From Leidyana gryllorum EB-2025a (lineage: Eukaryota > Apicomplexa), in the NCBI GenBank assembly GCA_048772705.1, contig JBLWGC010000052.1, positions 1 to 32,873 of the forward strand: a DNA stretch of 32,873 nucleotides, given 5' to 3'. Below are positions 28,899-32,873 of the stretch, in pieces (positions within the stretch are counted from its first letter, which is position 1; every line of letters begins with the position of its first letter). Made by a program: the position numbers and the translations under genes. The notes under the pieces were generated by a model. That model had not been told where the DNA came from, made no database searches, and was given only the letters and a program-made list of their open reading frames with translations.

Positions 28899-28962
28899 GG
28901 CTGTTGTTCTGGATCCTTCCTTGGGGTGGAAGGAGTCCTGGGTTCGATTCCCAGAACAGCCC
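28899..28962 (+). pseudogene. tRNA-Pro lacking most of the D arm (GGG)
   Basis: Acceptor, anticodon and T arms are perfect. About eight bases of D arm and A box are deleted. Loop TTGGGGT reads GGG, an anticodon eukaryotes normally do not use for Pro. Confidence 0.85.
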
Positions 28963-29102
28963 TCTTGGTCGTCGGTTGACCCGACGGGACAAGTTGCCCT
29001 CAGAACCAACACAGCATTTCATTAGCCCACTTCGGTAGGGCAGTCAGGGCAACTAACATCTCCAGAATTGCATTTCGGCTATTTCTTCCATGTTGCAGAC
29101 TG

Positions 29103-29172
29103 AGCAGTGTAGCTCAGTGAAAAGTGTTGAGCTCATAATCCAAAGGTCCGTCAACGAAACGACGCACTGCTA
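29103..29172 (+). tRNA. initiator tRNA-Met(CAT), degenerate
   Basis: A1:U72 kept. D-loop short, stem TTGAG/TCCAA broken, and T arm CGTCAACGAAACGAC two bases shorter than the 6541 copy. Confidence 0.78.
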
Positions 29173-29221
29173 AGTGTGCGGAGAAGGGGAACCGTTATAG
29201 CATAGATTGCCTCGCGAGCAA

Positions 29222-29293
29222 AGCCTTCTGCCGGAATCGAACCGGCGACCTTTCGCTTACTAAGCGAATGCTCTGCCCCTAAGCTAAGAAGGC
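29222..29293 (-). tRNA. tRNA-Thr(AGT)
   Basis: Complete; as 6662-6733. The duplicate at 13370 is TGT. Confidence 0.96.
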
Positions 29294-29397
29294 ATTCGCT
29301 GTCTCCATCCATATGAGGGTTTGATGCTGGGAATAGCATCATTTCCACCACAGAATTCATGCGTGAGTTGGTGTCTGACCCCTCCAATCACATCGCA

Positions 29398-29443
29398 CGA
29401 CAACTGCTGGATCTGCACTAGTTCCTCACTCGGACAAGTTGGC
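29398..29443 (-). pseudogene. tRNA-Ser pseudogene, internally deleted
   Basis: 46-base remnant with the same deletion as 13546-13591, showing the deletion predates that duplication. Confidence 0.85.
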
Positions 29444-29523
29444 AACTGTCGATTCCGTCATGTGGCGAGAGACATACAGCCGCGGTAAGTGCTTATTTTC
29501 ACCGCCTTCCATGACTACCTACC

Positions 29524-29596
29524 GCCTCGGTAGCTCAGTTGGGAGAGCGCCAGACTGAAGATCTGGAAGTGCCATGTTCGATCCACGGCCGAGGCA
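29524..29596 (+). tRNA. tRNA-Phe(GAA)
   Basis: Loop CTGAAGA; acceptor perfect. T stem reads GCCATGTTCGATCCACGG, with one clash. Confidence 0.93.
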
Positions 29597-29660
29597 GAGA
29601 CGTTGTGACATTTGGTGTCACTATCTCAAGTGTCCTCAGCGGTTTGCACGACCGACAGGC

Positions 29661-29732
29661 GGCTGTTTGGTCTAGTGGTATGCTTCTTCTTTCGGGTGGA
29701 AGAAGGCCTGTGTTCGACTCCCAGAAGAGCCC
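29661..29732 (+). tRNA. tRNA-Pro(CGG)
   Basis: Loop TTCGGGT. Acceptor GGCTGTT/AAGAGCC and T stem CTGTG/CCCAG each have one clash; T-loop TTCGACT. Confidence 0.88.
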
Positions 29733-29870
29733 GTCTGATAGTTGTTGACTGAATGCCACGTCTCTCCAAGGTCGGCTACCATACGCGGCTCCCACTCGTA
29801 TAATCCCGGATGAAGTCCAGACCAGCTGAGACAAAATCTAAGTTGCAGCAGTTGTGAGGGGCTGGAACTG

Positions 29871-29942
29871 CTCCGAGACCGGGAATCGAACCCGGGTCTT
29901 CCGCGTGACAGGCGGAAATACTAACCACTATACTATCTCGGA
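29871..29942 (-). tRNA. tRNA-Asp(GTC)
   Basis: Complete; same cloverleaf as 21113. Confidence 0.97.
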
Positions 29943-30036
29943 CGCTCTGAACACGCCGCCCTCCAACCCCAAAAGTCCTTCCATTTTGAGATGTCAAGCA
30001 CAGAAAACGCGTGGAGCGGCGAGCCAACAACATGCC

Positions 30037-30117
30037 GGCAAAGATGGCCGAGTTGCCCAAGACGCTGTGCTCAGACTGCAGTCCGAAAGGTCGTGGGTTC
30101 GAATCCCAGTCTTGTCA
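30037..30117 (+). tRNA. tRNA-Leu(CAG)
   Basis: Loop CTCAGAC on CTGTG/TGCAG. An extra A in the acceptor (GGCAAAGA) and D-loop GTTGCCCAAGAC depart from consensus. Confidence 0.83.
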
Positions 30118-30177
30118 GCCATGGTATCGGCACTCCGTCAGCCACTGGATGAATTAGGTCTTCCATGTTGTACGCAT

Positions 30178-30252
30178 GGGCGGCTAGCTCAGATGGTAGA
30201 GCGCTCGCTGTGCATGCGAGAGAGGTACTGGGATCGACAGCCAGGTCGTCCA
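30178..30252 (+). tRNA. tRNA-Ala(TGC)
   Basis: Loop TGTGCAT reads TGC with U33 changed to G. Two extra bases in the variable region and one T-stem clash. G3:U70 kept. Confidence 0.83.
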
Positions 30253-30341
30253 AACTCCATGCAACTTTGGCTGCAGAGAAACGGCTGGCGCGTGGTCCAA
30301 AAATGTGAATGTTGTTATCTCAATCTAGTCGAAAAGCCGCG

Positions 30342-30414
30342 GCCTACGTGGCGTAATGGATAGCGCGTTGGACTTCTAGTCCAAAGGTGGCGAGTTCGAA
30401 TCTCGCCGTAGGTA
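30342..30414 (+). tRNA. tRNA-Arg(TCT)
   Basis: Complete; loop CTTCTAG with stem TTGGA/TCCAA; otherwise as 10901. Confidence 0.96.
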
Positions 30415-30480
30415 GCCAAATGCTCAGCACTTTACTTCGATGATTTGGCTGACTCTAGCTGCCTTCGCTGTGGATTGTTG

Positions 30481-30548
30481 TTCACTGTAGTCTGAGTGGC
30501 TAGGATATGCGGCCTCACCCGCAAGCTCCGGACTCAAGTCCGGTGGAA
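30481..30548 (+). pseudogene. tRNA-Glu pseudogene
   Basis: Six-base anticodon loop CCTCAC as in 11038, plus a further deletion between T arm and acceptor (GTCCGGTGGAA). Confidence 0.85.
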
Positions 30549-30636
30549 GTCAGGGGTTGAAGTCAGTGGAATACTTGAGCAAAGTGCCCAGCAATCTCCG
30601 TCAATAGTGTCTGATTCGTGATCTTCGGCTTGCATT

Positions 30637-30708
30637 GCCTTCTTAGCTTAGGGGCAGAGCATTCGCTTCGTAATCGAGAAGTCGCCGGTTCGATTCCGGC
30701 AGAAGGCT
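30637..30708 (+). tRNA. tRNA-Thr(CGT), hybrid
   Basis: The 5' half up to the stem (GAGCATTCGC) is Thr-AGT type; from loop TTCGTAA through GAGAAG it is Thr-CGT type. The 3' stem strand TCGAG has one clash. Acceptor and T arm perfect. Confidence 0.9.
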
Positions 30709-30769
30709 TGACTGCATCGACTGGGCACCTGCAAAGCTTAAGTCTCTCAAGCTCCAATCATCTTAGCCG

Positions 30770-30841
30770 AGCCTCGTAGTTCAGCCACCAGAGGGTAAGT
30801 CCCTTAGCCACAAAGTCGCAGACTGGAACCTGCCAGTACTT
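30770..30841 (+). pseudogene. tRNA-Asn pseudogene
   Basis: Duplicate of 11329-11400 with further change in the anticodon arm (TAAGT-CCCTTAG-CCACA). Confidence 0.8.
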
Positions 30842-30906
30842 GAGGCACCCACTAGCTCAACGCAGACTGCGGCCGAGTCTCGGGGTGCTGGAGCTCTTTC
30901 CCGAGT

Positions 30907-30976
30907 GCACTTGTGGTCCAGGGTAGGATGCGAGCTTCCCATGCTCGCAGCCCGGGTTCGAGTCCCGGCAGGTGCA
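30907..30976 (+). tRNA. tRNA-Gly(CCC)
   Basis: As 11466, with one base fewer in the D-loop (GGTCCAGGG). Confidence 0.92.
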
Positions 30977-31041
30977 GCCGATCGTACAGGGCTGCAACAA
31001 TATTTTCAACCGGGGCGAAGAGCAATGCACTTTAGACTGCT

Positions 31042-31113
31042 TGTCCGAGCCAGGAATCGAGCCTGGGTTTGCACGGCCACAACGTGCTGTCCTAACCACT
31101 AGACGACTCGGAC
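31042..31113 (-). tRNA. tRNA-His(GTG)
   Basis: Complete; identical to 11616-11687. Confidence 0.96.
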
Positions 31114-31189
31114 AATCTTTGAGCGAGGCTGTAGAGGTAGCGAAGCATCGATCAGGATGGAATGCGTTGTAAGAAGTCCACTCCTCAAC

Positions 31190-31268
31190 TCCCGGCGGAC
31201 GGAATTTCCTCGTCGAATAGCTGATGCCACCACTACCATCAGATGGGTTGCCATCTAAGCACGCCGGG
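31190..31268 (-). pseudogene. tRNA-Tyr, degenerate (GTA, 7-base intron)
   Basis: Acceptor CCCGGCG/CGCCGGG pairs perfectly with C1:G72. The loop has TGGTAG then TGGTGGC, so U33 is G. The B box (CGAGGAAATTCCG) is dead. Confidence 0.77.
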
Positions 31269-31340
31269 CCGTGAGAAAAGCCTTCCTTCTCGAGACTTCA
31301 CGAACAGAAAACGTGTAAAGTGGCGAGCCAAGAACACTCC

Positions 31341-31420
31341 GGCAAGATGGCCGAGTGGTCCAAGGCGCTGTGTTAAGGCCGCAGTCCGAAAGGGCGTGGG
31401 TTCGAATCCCACTCTTGTCA
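31341..31420 (+). tRNA. tRNA-Leu(AAG)
   Basis: Only AAG copy. Acceptor GGCAAGA/TCTTGTC, stem CTGTG/CGCAG with loop TTAAGGC (AAG, read as IAG), intact variable and T arms. Confidence 0.96.
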
Positions 31421-31480
31421 GCCGTTTTATCGGCCCTCGGTCAGCCACTGGATGCAATAGGTCTTCCATGTAGAGCGCAT

Positions 31481-31553
31481 GGGCGGCTAGCTCAGATGGT
31501 AGTGCGCTCTCTCCGCATGCGAGAGGTACTGGGATCGATACCCAGGTCGTCCA
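31481..31553 (+). tRNA. tRNA-Ala(CGC)
   Basis: Loop TCCGCAT reads CGC. Stem CTCTC/GCGAG has a clash and the D-loop is TGGTAGTGC. G3:U70 and T arm intact. Confidence 0.87.
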
Positions 31554-31668
31554 AAGTACATACGGCTGCACGTGGCGGGATCCAAACAAACTTACATCTT
31601 TGAAGAGTCGCAGACCACAAGTGCCATTGGGAGAGCAGCGCAGTCAGTGTTTAGTGTGCCTCTGAAAC

Positions 31669-31741
31669 CGGTCCTGGCAGGTTTCGAACTTGCGACTTTG
31701 TGGTTAACAGCCACACGCTCTGCCGACTGAGCTACAAGACC
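31669..31741 (-). tRNA. tRNA-Asn(GTT)
   Basis: Acceptor GGTCTTG/CAGGACC and anticodon arm perfect. The T stem starts CGCAAG, with one clash. Confidence 0.94.
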
Positions 31742-31856
31742 CAGCTACAATGGTTCACAGGTTAGTGTAGACATCCTCCTTTTTGTACCGCAGGATTGCA
31801 ACCACGTCTTGTCAAGAGGGTACGGCTCTCGGCTAAAGCTGCAGCTGAGGGAGTTG

Positions 31857-31929
31857 TCCACTGTAGTCTAAGTGGCTAGGATATGCGGCTCTCACCCGCA
31901 CGATCCGGGTTCAAGTCCCGGCAGTGGAA
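31857..31929 (+). tRNA. tRNA-Glu(CTC)
   Basis: Complete; TGCGG/CCGCA with loop CTCTCAC. Confidence 0.97.
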
Positions 31930-32005
31930 GTCATTGAAGTACTCGAGCAAAGTGCTCCACTAATCTCCGTCAATAGCCATCGCTTCGTTATCTCCGACTT
32001 ACATT

Positions 32006-32069
32006 GCCTTCTAAGCTTAGGGGCAGAGCGTTCGCTTCGTAAGCGCCGGCTCGATTCCGGCAGAAGGCT
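32006..32069 (+). pseudogene. tRNA-Thr pseudogene (CGT), 8-base deletion
   Basis: Inverted twin of 17611-17674 with the same deletion after AAGCG. Confidence 0.9.
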
Positions 32070-32118
32070 TTGCTCACGACCCAGTCAATTCTATAACTGT
32101 TTCCCTCCTGCGCACACT

Positions 32119-32190
32119 TAGCAGTGCGTCGTTTCGATCGACGGACCTTTGGGTTATGAGCCCAACACTCTTCCACTGAGCTACACTGCT
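32119..32190 (-). tRNA. initiator tRNA-Met(CAT)
   Basis: Complete; same as 2568-2639. Confidence 0.97.
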
Positions 32191-32324
32191 CAGTCTGCAC
32201 CGTGGAAGAGGGAGCCGAAATGCGATTTTTGAGATGTTAATTGCCTTGAGTGCCGAAGTGGTAACGAGGTGGCTGTGTTACTTCTAAAACCTGCTTATCC
32301 CATCGGGTCAACCGACAACCAAGA

Positions 32325-32396
32325 GGGCTGTTCTGGGGATCGAACCCAGGACTCCTTCCACCCTAAGGAAGGATCATACCACTAGACCAAACAGCC
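32325..32396 (-). tRNA. tRNA-Pro(AGG)
   Basis: Complete; T-loop TTCGATC with one changed base beside the stem. Confidence 0.95.
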
Positions 32397-32486
32397 GCCT
32401 AGCCGGTGGTTCAACCCGCTGGGTACAGTCGAGAGACTCGTCTCACTATGTGGAGTATCACTCAATGCCATGAGGTAGGCACAGAG

Positions 32487-32557
32487 GGAGGCTAGCCCAG
32501 ACGATGAAACGGTGCTGGGTATACGAAAGGTTCCGGGATCGATTCTCAGCCCATCCG
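32487..32557 (+). pseudogene. tRNA-Ala-like pseudogene (GGT)
   Basis: Inverted twin of 17123-17193; loop TGGGTAT, unpaired anticodon stem. Confidence 0.78.
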
Positions 32558-32639
32558 AACTACATAGATGGAACCCTCGCCAGAGTAGTCTGGTTGGCCT
32601 ATCAACGCTGTCTAGTACTTTCCCAATCACCACTCTACT

Positions 32640-32719
32640 TCCAGTGGGACGGAATCGAACCGCCGACTATCTGATGCCAGCACTACAGTCAGATGCTCTA
32701 CCAACTGAGCTACCCCCGG
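32640..32719 (-). tRNA. tRNA-Tyr(GTA) with 7-base intron
   Basis: As 16961 with a better D stem (TAGCTC). Acceptor CCGGGGG/CCACTGG, C1:G72, CTGTAG followed by intron TGCTGGC. Confidence 0.93.
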
Positions 32720-32756
32720 CCGTCCAACTGCTCCGGGGTTCGAAAGGCTCAACCCC

Positions 32757-32819
32757 AGATCTTCGCCCTGTCGGACTGCGGTCTGAGCACAGCGCCTTAG
32801 ACAAATCGGCCATCTTGCC
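32757..32819 (-). pseudogene. tRNA-Leu pseudogene (CAG), 3' truncated
   Basis: D arm altered (GATTTGTCTAAGG); loop CTCAGAC intact; T arm replaced by the same foreign sequence as in 16860-16920. The last 50 bases of the window are Leu flank. Confidence 0.83.
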
Positions 32820-32873
32820 GGGATGTTGTTGGCTCGCCGCTCCACGCGTTTTCTGTGCTTGGAATCTCATAAT

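Larger units (their letters stand above)
29871..31113. repeat. Direct segmental duplication, copy 2
   Basis: Partner of 10436-11687. Thr is CGT here and AGT there. Confidence 0.92.
31341..32819. repeat. Segmental inverted duplication, right arm
   Basis: Partner of 16860-18339. Differences include Leu AAG against TAG and Ala CGC against AGC. Confidence 0.92.

Noticed and set aside
29605-29625. Small hairpin GTGACA/TGTCAC downstream of Phe as a terminator
   Set aside because: The copy near 13752 does not keep the stem and no T tract follows.
1-32873. Many open reading frames of 60-225 codons on both strands
   Set aside because: They overlap tRNA genes and carry repeated strings such as GFEPT, GIEPG and EDPGSIPG, which are translations of T-arms and acceptors. 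None shows a domain, a consistent start or codon structure. Such strings are a known source of spurious database proteins.
1-32873. Bacterial, phage or giant-virus tRNA array
   Set aside because: No encoded CCA, A1:U72 initiator, C1:G72 Tyr with a 37/38 intron, A34 anticodons in eight boxes and intragenic A/B boxes all point to a eukaryotic nuclear genome. No viral or phage gene is present.
1-32873. CRISPR array
   Set aside because: The repeats are whole tRNA genes in alternating orientation with non-uniform spacers, not short direct repeats.
1-32873. tRNA-derived SINEs
   Set aside because: Copies have no shared tRNA-unrelated tail, A- or T-rich 3' end or target-site duplications that I can see, and many isotypes are involved. 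Similarity extends through flanks as segmental duplication.

Overview
The window is a very dense nuclear-type tRNA gene array. I find no protein-coding gene. About 210 tRNA genes, degenerate copies and fragments lie on both strands, roughly one per 155 bases, in mixed isotype order. The genes are eukaryotic. No gene encodes the 3' CCA. The initiator Met tRNA has the A1:U72 pair and the A54/A60 T-loop. tRNA-Tyr begins C1:G72 and carries an intron just 3' of the anticodon. tRNA-Ala keeps G3:U70. A34 anticodons serve Ala, Arg, Ile, Leu, Pro, Ser, Thr and Val, and tRNA-His has A73 with no encoded G-1. I cannot name the species. A protist or invertebrate with amplified tRNA genes is plausible, but that is inference.

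Genes with matching body and anticodon cover all 20 amino acids plus the initiator, with 39 distinct anticodons: Ala AGC/TGC/CGC, Arg ACG/TCG/CCT/TCT, Asn GTT, Asp GTC, Cys GCA, Gln CTG/TTG, Glu TTC/CTC, Gly GCC/CCC/TCC, His GTG, Ile AAT, Leu CAG/TAG/AAG/CAA/TAA, Lys TTT, Met CAT (initiator and elongator), Phe GAA, Pro AGG/CGG, Ser AGA/CGA/GCT, Thr AGT/TGT/CGT, Trp CCA, Tyr GTA, Val AAC/CAC. Not seen in good form: Arg-CCG, Ile-TAT, Lys-CTT, Pro-TGG, Ser-TGA, Val-TAC and tRNA-Sec.

Layout: the array is a mosaic of a few ancestral modules copied in both orientations together with their spacers. Recurrent modules are Asn+/Ala-; Pro+/iMet+/Thr- (seven copies); Gln/Val/Asp/Leu; Gly+/Ser-/Lys-pseudogene; Glu+/Thr+; Lys+/Glu-; His+/Arg-ACG+/Pro-; Asp/Leu/Trp/Asp-pseudogene/Gly; and iMet/Thr/Ser-pseudogene/Phe. 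Larger segmental copies include an inverted pair (about 16.86-18.34 kb and 31.34-32.82 kb), a direct pair (about 10.4-11.7 and 29.9-31.1 kb) and several others listed as repeats. The 23.8-28.8 kb stretch holds most single-copy isoacceptors (Leu-TAA, Arg-TCG, Arg-CCT, Gly-TCC, all three Leu-CAA) and many decayed copies.

Most striking points: (1) copies of the same module often carry different wobble (position 34) anticodons; (2) several well-formed tRNAs have an anticodon of another amino acid; (3) most genes lack an oligo-T Pol III terminator nearby; (4) the Asn/Ala spacer is itself a decayed Gly-TCC gene. Open reading frames in the window, many reading like GFEPT or GIEPG, are translations of T-arms and are not genes.
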